A stretch of DNA of 64,000 nt from JBDTVS01 sp040007095 (GCA_040007095.1 JBDTVS010000181.1:24266-88265), one strand, 5' to 3'; positions 1 to 8,510 are shown, counted from the stretch's first letter. The notes: generated by a model from the sequence alone, not told the origin. Numbers and translations: made by a program.

Positions 1-2
1 CG

Positions 3-788
3 ATGGTCGACGCGGCGTACCACGACCTCTACGAAGCGATGAAGCCGGGGATGCGAGAGAACGAAGCGGTCGGGCTCGTCGCGAAGCGGCTCTACGACCT
101 CGGATCGGAGTACGTGGAAGGCGTGAACGCCATCTCCGGCGAACGCTGCAGCCCGCATCCGCACGTGTTCTCGGACCGGATGCTGCGACCAGGCGATCCG
201 GTGTATTACGACGTGCTCCATTCCTACATGGGCTATCGCACGTGCTACTACCGCAGTTTCGCGATCGGCTCCGCCTCCCACGCGATGAACGACGCCTACA
301 AGCGGTGCCGCGACTATCTCGACGCGGCGATCGAGCTGGTGCGGCCAGGACGGACGACCGCAGAGATTGCCGCGGTGTGGCCCAAAGCGCAGGAGTTCGG
401 GTTTCCGAGCGAGGAAGCGGCGTTCGCGCTGCAGATGGGTCACGGCATCGGCCTCGCGATCTGGGAAAAGCCGATGATCAGCCGTCTGGTGTCGCTCGAA
501 CACCCCCACGAGATCAAGCCGGGGATGGTGTTCGCGCTCGAGACGTTCTGGCCCTCGACAGACGGCTGGACGGCGGCCCGGATCGAGGAAGAAGTCGTCG
601 TGACTCCGACCGGTCACGAGGTCATCACTCGGTTCCCCGCTGAGCAGTTGCTGGTCTGTGGTCGACCGTACGTGACCGTCAGCGGCCCGCTGCCGACAAC
701 GCGGGAGCTCGAAGCGCCGCCGAACCGGGAAGTGCTGGACATGATCGCGGCCGGCGCCAAGGCTGAGAGCGTCGGAGCGAATCCCTGA
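3..788 (+). CDS. M24-family (Xaa-Pro peptidase-like) metallopeptidase, 5' end cut by window
   Basis: The 261 readable residues form a pita-bread M24 domain: a GDPVYYD strand with a candidate metal Asp at about residue 70, MGHGIGL with His147, FALETFW with Glu180 and ARIEEEVVV with Glu195. Family members are usually about 370-420 residues, so the N-terminal part probably lies before base 1 and the ATG at base 3 is probably internal. The second canonical Asp of the metal site (normally in a GYxSDxTR motif) appears as Cys81 in GYRTCYYR, so the enzyme may bind metal differently or be a non-peptidase homologue. It is followed after 42 bases by an E2 gene on the same strand, which may or may not be co-transcribed. 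The family is clear; the substrate is unknown. Confidence 0.8.
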   Translation: MVDAAYHDLYEAMKPGMRENEAVGLVAKRLYDLGSEYVEGVNAISGERCSPHPHVFSDRMLRPGDPVYYDVLHSYMGYRTCYYRSFAIGSASHAMNDAYKRCRDYLDAAIELVRPGRTTAEIAAVWPKAQEFGFPSEEAAFALQMGHGIGLAIWEKPMISRLVSLEHPHEIKPGMVFALETFWPSTDGWTAARIEEEVVVTPTGHEVITRFPAEQLLVCGRPYVTVSGPLPTTRELEAPPNREVLDMIAAGAKAESVGANP

Positions 789-830
789 GCGTTGTAATTC
801 CACGATTCGTTTCTTGACACCAGTACACAT

Positions 831-2078
831 ATGGCCGTAAGCGTCGTCATGCCAGCCCTCGAAATGGCCCAGGAAACGGGCAAGCTGATTTCCTGGAAAA
901 AGAAAGAGGGCGAGAAGGTCCTCAAAGGAGAAATGCTCCTTGAGGTCGAGACCGACAAGGCCGTCGTCGAAATCGAGGCCCAGGCCGAGGGGATCCTTGG
1001 CGGCGTGACCGCGCAGGTGGGCGACGTCGTCCCGGTGGGTCAGACCATTGCCTGGCTGCTGAAGGCCGGCGAACAGGCGCCCATCACCACGACCCAGACG
1101 CAGACCGGACGAACGATGGACAAGGCCGCCGCGACGGCCGCTCCGGTGGTCACCGCTCCGGCGGGTGACGTGACCCCGGCCGGTCCGGCGCGGCTGTCGC
1201 CAAAAGCGCGACGTTTGGCCAAGGAGCTCGGTGTTGACGTCAGTCGACTCCGCGGTTCGGGGCCTGATGGCGAAATCGTGGCCGCGGACGTTCAGGCCGC
1301 CCAGGCCGCTGGCCGCGCCGCTCCGGCGTTTGCGCCTCCAGTCGTGTTGCCGACCGCTGCGGCCACTGCGACCAGCGCTCCAGCCGATATCGGATCGCTG
1401 AGCTCGATCGGCCGCCTGATGGCGCAGCGGACGACACAGAGCTGGACCACGGTTCCGCATTTCTTCGTCACTCGCGAAGTCGACGGCAGCGCCCTGGTCG
1501 CGCTTCGCCAGAAGTTGAGTCCGTCGATTGAAAAGAACCGCGGCGTAAAGCTTACCTACACCGATCTCCTGACCGCGATCGTCGCGCGCGTGTTGAAGCA
1601 GCACCCGCGTTTGAACGCGAGTTGGATCGACGACACCATCAAGGCGAATCCAGAAGTGAAGATGGGTCTGGCCATGGCAGTGAGCGACGCCGTGGTGGTC
1701 GCGGTCGTCAACGGGGCTGATAGCGGCGACCTGGCTGGTGTGGCCGTCCAGCGGCGCGATCTTGCCGAGCGTGCACGCACCGGCAAGCTGACGCCAGGCG
1801 ATATCACCGGTGCGACCTTCACGATCAGCAATCTCGGGATGTATCACGTCGATCAGTTCACGGCGATCATCGTTCCGCCGCAGGCCGCGATTCTGGCGGT
1901 TGGCGCGATGACCGATCGCGTCGTGCCGATGCCCGGTGCGTTGATACCGATCGGCGTGAAACCCATGCTGACTTTGACGCTGTCGTGCGACCACCGCGTA
2001 GTCGACGGCGCCCGCGGCGCGGCCTTTCTCCACGACGTCGTCGAGGCCATTCAGGCGGCGGACAAGCACTTCGCGTAG
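831..2078 (+). CDS. Dihydrolipoamide acyltransferase, E2 component of a 2-oxoacid dehydrogenase complex
   Basis: This 415-residue protein has the full E2 layout. A biotinyl/lipoyl domain (about 1-80) carries the lipoylation Lys43 in the motif ETDKA. An Ala/Pro/Thr-rich swinging linker is followed by a peripheral E3/E1-binding domain (about 121-156) and another linker. The C-terminal catalytic acyltransferase domain ends with the active-site motif DHRVVDG (His388, Asp392). It transfers the acyl group from lipoamide to CoA in the cytoplasm. One lipoyl domain and one binding domain is a common bacterial form. No E1 or E3 gene lies in the window; they may be upstream of base 1. Sequence alone does not settle pyruvate, branched-chain or acetoin specificity. 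Confidence 0.93.
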   Translation: MAVSVVMPALEMAQETGKLISWKKKEGEKVLKGEMLLEVETDKAVVEIEAQAEGILGGVTAQVGDVVPVGQTIAWLLKAGEQAPITTTQTQTGRTMDKAAATAAPVVTAPAGDVTPAGPARLSPKARRLAKELGVDVSRLRGSGPDGEIVAADVQAAQAAGRAAPAFAPPVVLPTAAATATSAPADIGSLSSIGRLMAQRTTQSWTTVPHFFVTREVDGSALVALRQKLSPSIEKNRGVKLTYTDLLTAIVARVLKQHPRLNASWIDDTIKANPEVKMGLAMAVSDAVVVAVVNGADSGDLAGVAVQRRDLAERARTGKLTPGDITGATFTISNLGMYHVDQFTAIIVPPQAAILAVGAMTDRVVPMPGALIPIGVKPMLTLTLSCDHRVVDGARGAAFLHDVVEAIQAADKHFA

Positions 2079-2135
2079 CGCGGCGACAAGTGTGGCGACG
2101 TTTCCGGCGCTGAAGCCGGGAGCATTGTTCGGTCG

Positions 2136-2278
2136 AGCAGGTTGCTGAAAAACCAGCAACCTGAACTTAAGAGTGAGAACTCAGAACTTTGAAGTGCGAA
2201 TTACCTGGCAATCTCGCATTCCTTCTAAGCTCTCACTTCTGAGTTTTCAGTTCGGGTTGCGTTTTTCAGCAGCCTGCT
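2136..2278. repeat. 143-bp imperfect inverted-repeat (MITE-like or giant hairpin) element
   Basis: The two ends are mutual reverse complements beginning AGCAGGYTGCTGAAAAAC, and the match continues inward for about 45 bases with small gaps. The interior is AT-richer than its surroundings and holds AACTT/AACTC-type short repeats. It lies downstream of the E2 gene. It could be a non-autonomous mobile element or a long terminator-like hairpin. No transposase or clear target-site duplication is visible. Confidence 0.6.
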
Positions 2279-2412
2279 AGAGTCTGGACATCACGTACCT
2301 GTGAAAACGCACGAACTCGAGTTCGCGTCGTGGGCGTTGGTTGCGATTTCGGCGGCGTTCTCATCAATCGCGCAAGGAATCAGCGGCGGAATCGATAGTC
2401 TGGAGGCATAGC

Positions 2413-3030
2413 ATGCAGACACGACGATGGATTGTCGTGACGATCATCAGTTTGCTCGTCACGATACCGACGGCGGCGCAGGAGCGTGGACAACGCGCGG
2501 CGGGCGCAGCCGCCCCGGCAGGTCCCGCCATGACGCTGACGATACGGGCGTTCCCGGATGGCGGTCCCATTCCCGTGAGATTCAGCCAGGCCGCTGAAGG
2601 TGCCGCGCCGGGCGAAGGCACCTCGCCAGCGATCACCTGGGCCAACCCGCCGGCGGGTACTCAGTCGTTCCTCCTCAACATGCACGATATGGACGTCGCT
2701 CGCAACAAGACGACCGACGACCAGGCGCACTGGGTCGTTTGGAATATTCCGGCGACAGCCACCGGTTTGCCCGAGGGAGTGCCGAAGGGGCCGCAGTTGG
2801 CGGACGGCAGCCATCAAATCAGTGCCACCGGCCAGGTCTATCGCGGGCCGGGCGCGCCGGCCAACGGACCACCGCACCACTACATGTTCGAGCTCTATGC
2901 CTTGGACACCAAGCTCGACGTCCAACCGACCGCCGACGCGTTCGAGACGCGTGCAAATGTCGTGAAGGCAGCGCAGGGGCATATCCTCGGTAAAGCGGTC
3001 TACGGCGGCCTGTTCAGGCGTCCGCAGTAG
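2413..3030 (+). CDS. Exported YbhB/YbcL-type PEBP (Raf-kinase-inhibitor-like) protein
   Basis: The 205-residue product starts with a signal peptide (MQTRRW then a hydrophobic run, cleavage near TAAQ). The mature part carries phosphatidylethanolamine-binding-protein signatures: MHDMDVARN, DQAHWVVWNIP, then GPGAP...HHYMFELYALD. These correspond to the ligand-pocket Asp, His and Pro residues of the family. An ATG at 2413 with GGAG about 8 bases upstream is preferred over a TTG 72 bases earlier because it begins the signal peptide exactly. Bacterial PEBP proteins are often periplasmic and of unknown ligand. The gene is monocistronic here. Confidence 0.9.
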   Translation: MQTRRWIVVTIISLLVTIPTAAQERGQRAAGAAAPAGPAMTLTIRAFPDGGPIPVRFSQAAEGAAPGEGTSPAITWANPPAGTQSFLLNMHDMDVARNKTTDDQAHWVVWNIPATATGLPEGVPKGPQLADGSHQISATGQVYRGPGAPANGPPHHYMFELYALDTKLDVQPTADAFETRANVVKAAQGHILGKAVYGGLFRRPQ

Positions 3031-3086
3031 ATCGCAATCTGGGTAGGAGTGAGTCTGACTAGCGCATTTCTCGTCAATAAGTAGGC

Positions 3087-3279
3087 GTCCGCCTTCAGGC
3101 GGACTATCACGGTCCGGCTAAATAGCCGGACGCTGCGTCGTTCCCGGCGATTCCCGACGTATTCCTCGCACCCCTCTCGAGCTCCGCCGTCCGGCTAACG
3201 CTCACCTCGGCGACGGTTGAGCCCGACACGACAATCCGGCAGTTGATCGACAGCACGGAGTGTCCGGCTTGAGCCGGAC
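3087..3279. repeat. Cluster of short perfect palindromes (REP-like)
   Basis: The intergenic region holds three perfect short hairpins: GTCCGCCT/AGGCGGAC (3087-3104), GTCCGGCT/AGCCGGAC with loop AAAT (3112-3131), and GTCCGGCT/AGCCGGAC with loop TG (3262-3279). They lie between two convergent genes, so they may terminate or stabilise both transcripts. Related palindromes occur at 5179 and 29663. Confidence 0.65.
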
Positions 3280-3302
3280 CGCGATAGTCCGCCGCGGCGC
3301 CC

Positions 3303-4820
3303 TCAGCCCTCCATGGCCAGCTCACTCTGCAGGCTCGTCATGTCGCGTCCGATGGTCGCGACCGCGAGCGTGCGATCGCCGCGCTTGTAGTTGATTGCGC
3401 AGTCGCGGGCGTCGAGCGCGCCGTCGATCTGGACGGCATCCCAGTGTTCCGCGTGCCCCACATAGTTGATCGTGACGTCGTAGTGCTGGCTCCAAAAGAA
3501 CGGCACCGCCTCGAATCGCTCGGCGAATCCGAGCATGTTCCGCGCCGCGACCTGACCCTGGCGTTGGGCGACGACCCAATGTTCGACGCGGATGCGCTCA
3601 CCCGAGTGAGGATCCGGCCACCGCGCGACATCGCCGGCGGCGAAGATGCCAGGCGCACTGGTCTCGAGATACTCGTTGACGGCGATCCCGCGGTCGATGG
3701 TCAGCCCGGCCTGCTCGGCAAGACTTATCGCGGGCCGCACGCCAACGCCAAGCACGACGAAGTCCGCGTCGATCGTCGTCGCGTCGGTCAGCGCGACGGT
3801 ACGCCCGTCGACGCGAGCGACGGTTTGCCCCAGGTGAAATGTCACGCCGTGTGCTTCGTGGAGCCGCCGGATGAACTCTCCGACTTCCGGTCCCATGATG
3901 CGCTCCAGCGGCTGATGGTCCGGCGCGACGACGTGGACGGCGAGTCCGCGCGCGTTCAGAGACGCCGCGACCTCGAGGCCGATGAAGCTCGCCCCGACGA
4001 TCACCACGCTCTTCGCCGCCGCGGCTTTGGCGACAATGGCGCGGCTGTCCGCGAAGGTGCGAAGGTAATGGACCTGCGAGTCGGTCGCGCCCGGGATGCT
4101 CAACCTCACGGGCTCCGCGCCGGTCGCGATCAGCAGACAATCGAACCCATACGAACGACCGCTCTCGAGTTGGACCTGCTTCTGTCGGACGTCGAGCGAG
4201 GACACCCTCGAATTCAGGACGATGTCGATCTTTCGTTCCGTGTAGTACTCGAGAGATCGCAGCGGAATCCAATCCTCGCCGGCGGTACCTGCGAGGAAGT
4301 CCTTCGACAGATTCGGTCGATCGTTGGGCGGATAGTCGTCGGCGCTGAGCATGGTCAGCGGACCGTCGTAGCCTTCCCGGCGAAGCATGTCCGCGCCGGC
4401 GAGGCCCGCGCCGCCTCCACCGATGATGACCACCGAAGCGGGAGAGCGTCGCGCACTCGGAGCAGGCCGCGCGGGTTCAGACGCCGGCTCCTGCCGCTTC
4501 TCGCGCACGAACACGGTGTCGCCGACGCGCTCCACACGCCAGCAGGCGATCGGATCCAGGGCCGGGGCGCGCAGCGCTTCTCCGGTGCGAAGGCTGAAAC
4601 ACGCATGGTGCATGGGACATCGCACGGAGTCGCCGTCGATGAGACCATCGGCCAGCGGAGCATGATAGTGCGTGCACAAGGCGCCGACGGCAAACAGGTC
4701 GTCTCCCCGACGTACCAGGAGCACATCCTCGCCGTCGACATGCCCGAGCACCTTGCCGTTGTCCGGAAGGTCCGTGAGCGGAAGTCCGCTTTTGAAGTCC
4801 GGCCCCGAAGCCTGATCCAT
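3303..4820 (-). CDS. Rieske [2Fe-2S]-FAD/NAD(P) oxidoreductase (AIFL / ferredoxin-reductase type)
   Basis: The 505-residue protein fuses an N-terminal Rieske domain (about 10-105; Cys49-x-His51 and Cys68-x2-His71) to a pyridine-nucleotide-disulphide-type reductase. The FAD dinucleotide fold is at 130-140 (VVIIGGGGAGLAG), a second nucleotide fold has KSVVIVGASFIGLE, and the FAD-binding motif GIFAAGDVARW follows. This matches the AIF-like (AIFL) or biphenyl-dioxygenase-reductase family, where NAD(P)H electrons pass through FAD to the Rieske centre. No signal peptide is seen, so it should be cytoplasmic. It converges on the PEBP gene. The electron acceptor is unknown. Confidence 0.92.
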   Translation of the reverse strand: MDQASGPDFKSGLPLTDLPDNGKVLGHVDGEDVLLVRRGDDLFAVGALCTHYHAPLADGLIDGDSVRCPMHHACFSLRTGEALRAPALDPIACWRVERVGDTVFVREKRQEPASEPARPAPSARRSPASVVIIGGGGAGLAGADMLRREGYDGPLTMLSADDYPPNDRPNLSKDFLAGTAGEDWIPLRSLEYYTERKIDIVLNSRVSSLDVRQKQVQLESGRSYGFDCLLIATGAEPVRLSIPGATDSQVHYLRTFADSRAIVAKAAAAKSVVIVGASFIGLEVAASLNARGLAVHVVAPDHQPLERIMGPEVGEFIRRLHEAHGVTFHLGQTVARVDGRTVALTDATTIDADFVVLGVGVRPAISLAEQAGLTIDRGIAVNEYLETSAPGIFAAGDVARWPDPHSGERIRVEHWVVAQRQGQVAARNMLGFAERFEAVPFFWSQHYDVTINYVGHAEHWDAVQIDGALDARDCAINYKRGDRTLAVATIGRDMTSLQSELAMEG

Positions 4821-5398
4821 GTGCCTGCCTCCCCGCTGGTCTGTTATCCTGCTGGTTTCCCGGCCGGCGCCGCTGTTTTGGCGTTGTTTTCCGCCGCCAT
4901 CATCGTGTGGAACACGGTCGCCTTGTCTCCTGCAGTCGCCATCATCGCGACCTGTCTTTTCGAGCGAGACGTGATGGGCGAGTGTCGCCCGATCGCCTGA
5001 GCGCTGAGATCAGTTTAGTGCCCACGTGCCAGGTTTAAAACCACCGGCTTTCAGCAGGTCCGGCCGTGAGATGTTTCGGACCGACGAGCACGTGGGCATC
5101 GTGCGAACCACGATCGTGACTATGGAACGGCTGCCGCACGCAGGCGGCGCGGTCTGCGACTTCCAGTCGCGCGCGGAGACTACCGCCTTTCAGGCGGTAG
5201 TCGTTCAATGGGGTTTGGCGTTTGAACTGCCACTGATAGGCATGGCTTTCGGCGGCGCGTGGACCGCCCGAACCCGCGATGCGACCCTGCCCGGCCCTGC
5301 CCCGGCCTTGCCCCGGCCTTGCCGACCGGCTGTGCGGTGCGGCGGCAGGCGTGTGCGGCGGTGCGGATGCACGGGAAGCTTCGAAGTAAGATTCGTTC
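4821..5398. other. Gene-free stretch of about 580 bases
   Basis: No convincing gene is seen. Open frames here have atypical residue composition and no domain. A GTG-started hydrophobic 59-residue frame ends at 5000, but it is only the tail of a long antisense frame and has no ribosome-binding site. The single clear structure is the palindrome at 5179-5201. Confidence 0.5.
5179..5201. repeat. Perfect 10-bp-stem palindrome, same family as 3087-3279
   Basis: ACTACCGCCT and AGGCGGTAGT pair perfectly around a TTC loop. The core CCGCCTTTCAGGCGG resembles the CCGCCTTCAGGCGG palindrome at 3089. There is no T-run on either side, so a classical terminator is not indicated. Confidence 0.6.
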
Positions 5399-5590
5399 AT
5401 GGACGTCAAAGATCTGCGCTACGTGTTCCACTGCCTGAAATGCCCGACCGTGGTGACCGGGACGCTACCGGAGGTCGAGCGACACGGGTGGGTCGACGTC
5501 TCATCGATGACCCATCCCAATCAATGGTTGTGTCCAGCATGTTCCCGCGGCCTTCAACCCGCACCGGCAGACGAGCTGGTGGGGGGATAA
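5399..5590 (+). CDS. Small CxxC...CxxC zinc-ribbon-like protein
   Basis: The 63-residue product has two cysteine knuckles, FHCLKCPTV near the N terminus and WLCPACSRG near the C terminus, as in a minimal zinc ribbon. No DNA-binding or enzymatic domain is visible. The ATG is preceded only by a weak GAAG-type signal. The stop codon is immediately followed by a long hairpin, which supports a real transcription unit. The function is unknown. Confidence 0.55.
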   Translation: MDVKDLRYVFHCLKCPTVVTGTLPEVERHGWVDVSSMTHPNQWLCPACSRGLQPAPADELVGG

Positions 5591-5640
5591 GGACCCGCAG
5601 ATGAAGAACGTGCGCACGTTATTCATCTCCGGGTCCTAAG
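5588..5640. terminator. Long hairpin after the zinc-ribbon gene
   Basis: Sequence from AGGACCCG-AGATGAAGAACGTGC pairs with its near-perfect reverse complement ending at CCGGGTCCT, giving about 22-24 stem pairs around a GCGC centre. It overlaps the TAA stop at 5588-5590. GGTCCTAAGG then recurs at 5653-5662. It acts plausibly as a terminator or mRNA-stabilising hairpin, though there is no T-run. Confidence 0.55.
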
Positions 5641-5768
5641 GACCAAGGCGGGTCCTAAGGAGCGTCCTGTCACCCGCCGTCGATGTTCAGAAGTGCGGCG
5701 CAACGCTACCCTGTCGGGCGCGTTATGATGCGACGGTACGCACTTATTTCCTGACGAGCCCTGATCGA

Positions 5769-6755
5769 ATGAGACGCGTCCACCACGTGCTCGCCGTCGC
5801 CATGACCCTGCTGGTCGGTGTGCCAGCTTGCTCCCGGGACGGCCGGTCATTCTGGTCGTCGGCGTCCACCCGCACGGGTCCGCTGATTGCCGCTCGCACG
5901 ACGATGGTGACGGCCTGGGACTTTCCGAGAAATCCGCTGACCGACGCGACGCTGGACGATTCCAAGTTGTCGAATGAAATCCGGTTGGGATTCCGGATCT
6001 TCACGAACACGCCAACCGAAGCCGCGCGGTTCACGCCGAGCAAGGTCTCGTGCAATAACTGTCATCTGAACGGTGGACAACGCGAGCGATCGTTGCCGCT
6101 TGTCGGCGTGGCGGGGATGTTTCCCGAGTACAACCGGCGCTCGGGTCGGCTTTACACGCTCGGCGACCGCATCGTCGACTGCTTCCTGCGGAGCGAGAAC
6201 GCCACGGGACTGATCGAGGCGGGCGGGGGGCGGCGGGCCGGCGAGGAGGCCGGCGAGGAGGACAGCGAGATCGTGCCCGCGCCAACCTCAAAGGAAGTGC
6301 TGGCCGTCGCCGCCTACATCACCTGGCTCGCACGCGGCGCAGAGGTGGGGAAGAACCCCGCGTGGCGCGGCCAGAACGTCATCACCGGGTCAAACGTGCT
6401 TCCGATGGAGAGGCTTGATACGCAGAAGGGCAGGGCGATCTTCATGGAATCGTGCAGCAGTTGCCACGGCGTGGATGGGCAAGGCGTCGCCGTCGGAGAC
6501 AAAAAGCCTGGACCGCTGTGGGGGCCGGAATCGTGGAACGACGGCGCGGGGGCGGCCCGTGTCTACACGTTGGCGGGCATCATCCGCTATTCGATGCCGT
6601 ATCTCAATCCTGGCAGCTTGACCGACGAAGAAGCGCAGCACGTGGCCGCATTCGTCGATGCCCAGCCGCGCCCGTCGTACCCGTTCAAGGCGCAGGACTA
6701 TCGAACGGAGAAGCTGCCTGTCGACAGCGTGTACTACCCTAAACGCTCTCGCTGA
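5769..6755 (+). CDS. TsdA-like dihaem c-type cytochrome lipoprotein
   Basis: The 328-residue protein starts with a lipoprotein-like signal (VGVPAC, Cys21). It carries two haem c motifs, CNNCH (Cys95-His99) and CSSCH (Cys229-His233). Between them, PEYNRRSGRLYTLGDRI and CFLRSEN match the thiosulfate dehydrogenase (TsdA) / SoxA-like family. Cys138 in DCFLRS sits about 40 residues after the first haem His, where TsdA has its unusual Cys haem ligand. A Gly/Glu/Arg-rich insertion (about 151-170) follows RSEN and is not expected in TsdA. It would act in the periplasm, anchored to a membrane. The sugar dehydrogenase gene begins 12 bases downstream, so the pair may be co-transcribed. Thiosulfate specificity is not proven. 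Confidence 0.82.
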   Translation: MRRVHHVLAVAMTLLVGVPACSRDGRSFWSSASTRTGPLIAARTTMVTAWDFPRNPLTDATLDDSKLSNEIRLGFRIFTNTPTEAARFTPSKVSCNNCHLNGGQRERSLPLVGVAGMFPEYNRRSGRLYTLGDRIVDCFLRSENATGLIEAGGGRRAGEEAGEEDSEIVPAPTSKEVLAVAAYITWLARGAEVGKNPAWRGQNVITGSNVLPMERLDTQKGRAIFMESCSSCHGVDGQGVAVGDKKPGPLWGPESWNDGAGAARVYTLAGIIRYSMPYLNPGSLTDEEAQHVAAFVDAQPRPSYPFKAQDYRTEKLPVDSVYYPKRSR

Positions 6756-6766
6756 AGACCGCGCGA

Positions 6767-7990
6767 GTGATGTCGATGACGATTACCCATCTTTGCCGCA
6801 TCGTCGCAATCACGACCGTTCTCGGAGCCGTTGCTGTTGACGCCCACGGTCAGTTGCGGACTACGGTCTACGCCTCCGGGTTCAGGAATCCAGTCGGGTT
6901 CGTTCAGGATCCGACCGACCAGCGCGTACAGTTCGTCGTTCAACAGAACGGCCACATCCGGACGATCGAAAGTGGCACCGTACGCCGCGCCGATTTTCTC
7001 GACCTCTCGTCCGTCGTGTCTTCAGGAGGCGAGCGCGGTCTGCTGGGCCTGGCCTTCCCGCCGGATGCCGCGACCAGCCGGCGATTCTTCGTGAATTTCA
7101 CAGATGCGGCCGGGAACACCGTTGTCGCCCGTTTTCGGCGGTCGTCGGATCCGCTTGTCGCCGATCCCGTGTCGCGATTCGATCTGCGATGGGGCGGGGC
7201 CGCCGGTCCGGCGTTCATCTTCCAGCCGTTCGCGAACCACAATGGCGGACATCTGGCCTTCGGTCCGGACGGGTATTTGTACATTGGGCTGGGCGACGGA
7301 GGTTCCGGCGGCGACCCTGGAGACTACGCGCAGAATCCGGCGGAGCTGCTGGGGAAGATGCTGAGGATCGACGTCAGCGTGCGCGATCGCGACCCTTTGG
7401 GTTACGCGGTGCCGCGCTCGAATCCGTTTCAGTCCGCCGCGCATCCCAGGTATCGGCCGGAGATCTGGGCCGTCGGCCTCCGGAACCCATGGCGGTACGC
7501 GTTTGACGAGATCACGCGTGGCGGCACGGGCGCACTCATCATCGCCGACGTTGGCCAGGATGCCTGGGAAGAGATCGACTACGAACCAAGAGGGCGCGGT
7601 GGGCGCAACTACGGCTGGCGGAATCGGGAGGGCGCTCACGACTACAACCGCGCGCACCCGCCGGCGCTGGTGCCCGTCACTGAGCCGATCTACGAGTACA
7701 ACCACTCGGTCGGCGAGTCGATCACCGGCGGCCTCGTCTATCGGGGTCGTGCGCTGCCCGCGACGAACCGCGGCCGCTATTTTTTCGCCGATTTCATCAG
7801 CGGTCGCGTGTGGTCGTTAGAGCTGACGACTGATCAGGACGGGGAAGGGCATGCGGCAGACGTCGTCGAGCACACGGCGGAGCTGAGCGACGGGACGCCG
7901 CTTGGGAACATCAGCAGTTTCGGCGTCGACGCGGCTGGTGATCTGTACATCCTGAGCTATTCGCGCGGCGCCATTCTGAAGGTGCAATAG
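6767..7990 (+). CDS. Exported PQQ-type soluble glucose/sorbosone dehydrogenase (GSDH/YliI-like beta-propeller)
   Basis: About 405 residues begin with a signal peptide (HLCRIVAITTVLGAVAVDAHGQ). GERGLLGLAFPP, NHNGGHLAFGPDGYLYIGLGDGG, EIWAVGLRNPWR and DVGQDAWEEIDY follow; these are characteristic of the PF07995 six-bladed propeller that holds PQQ and calcium and oxidises aldose sugars. GTG 6767, ATG 6770 and ATG 6776 are all possible starts. It is exported to the periplasm. The adjacent dihaem lipoprotein could be its electron acceptor, which is inference from gene order only. Confidence 0.9.
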   Translation: MMSMTITHLCRIVAITTVLGAVAVDAHGQLRTTVYASGFRNPVGFVQDPTDQRVQFVVQQNGHIRTIESGTVRRADFLDLSSVVSSGGERGLLGLAFPPDAATSRRFFVNFTDAAGNTVVARFRRSSDPLVADPVSRFDLRWGGAAGPAFIFQPFANHNGGHLAFGPDGYLYIGLGDGGSGGDPGDYAQNPAELLGKMLRIDVSVRDRDPLGYAVPRSNPFQSAAHPRYRPEIWAVGLRNPWRYAFDEITRGGTGALIIADVGQDAWEEIDYEPRGRGGRNYGWRNREGAHDYNRAHPPALVPVTEPIYEYNHSVGESITGGLVYRGRALPATNRGRYFFADFISGRVWSLELTTDQDGEGHAADVVEHTAELSDGTPLGNISSFGVDAAGDLYILSYSRGAILKVQ

Positions 7991-8128
7991 CACGGGCTCG
8001 ACGACACTGGCATCCGCTATCGGTCCAGACGGGAGACGACCCCCGCTCCGACCGGGCGAGCAGGGCTGCCGAGTACCGCTGGAGGAACGACGAGGCCATC
8101 GCCCCGTCGTGGTCTCCTCGGATGGCCG

Positions 8129-8440
8129 CTAGTCGGCGGGACCTGCCGATGAGTCGCTGACCGTCTCGGGCGAGGGCGCGCGCTTGGCTTTGCGCGTCAG
8201 GCGCACGCGCTGCGCGCGGGGTCCGCTGACCCGATCGTCAATCAGCTCGAAGCTCACGGCGCTGCCCACTTCCACGTCGTTGTATTTGGCGCCTTCCAGA
8301 TCGCGACCGTGGAAGAAGACGTTCCGGCCATCGCTGGCTCGGATCACGCCACACGAGCGGCCGCGCGACAGTTCCGAGATGCGTCCCGTCATTTCACGAC
8401 CGCGCTTTGGTGCGATGTCTGAATTCCAAGATGTCATCAT
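8129..8440 (-). CDS. Cold-shock-domain (CspA-like) nucleic-acid-binding protein
   Basis: The 103-residue protein contains one cold-shock OB-fold. GRISELSRGRSCGVIRAS is the RNP1-like strand and NVFFHGRDL the RNP2-like strand, followed by GSAVSFELIDD. The aromatic residues of canonical CspA RNP1 (KGFGFI) are largely replaced, so it is a divergent member. The tail is basic then Ser/Ala-rich. An alternative ATG at 8392 would start directly at the fold. It lies downstream of rpoZ on the same strand, 70 bases away, and may be co-transcribed. Confidence 0.8.
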   Translation of the reverse strand: MMTSWNSDIAPKRGREMTGRISELSRGRSCGVIRASDGRNVFFHGRDLEGAKYNDVEVGSAVSFELIDDRVSGPRAQRVRLTRKAKRAPSPETVSDSSAGPAD

Positions 8441-8510
8441 GTGGATGAATCCGTCTGATGCGCGCCGGTCAACGTTCCTCGCTGGCGGCCGTTCGACGCG
8501 CTGGCACAGG

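Noticed and set aside
3444..5000. A 518-codon plus-strand frame over the Rieske-FAD reductase gene
   Set aside because: The complementary frame has full Rieske, FAD and NAD motifs; this one has none.
4821..5000. GTG-started 59-residue hydrophobic frame next to the Rieske gene
   Set aside because: No ribosome-binding site, and it is the tail of a longer antisense frame; kept only as a weak possibility.
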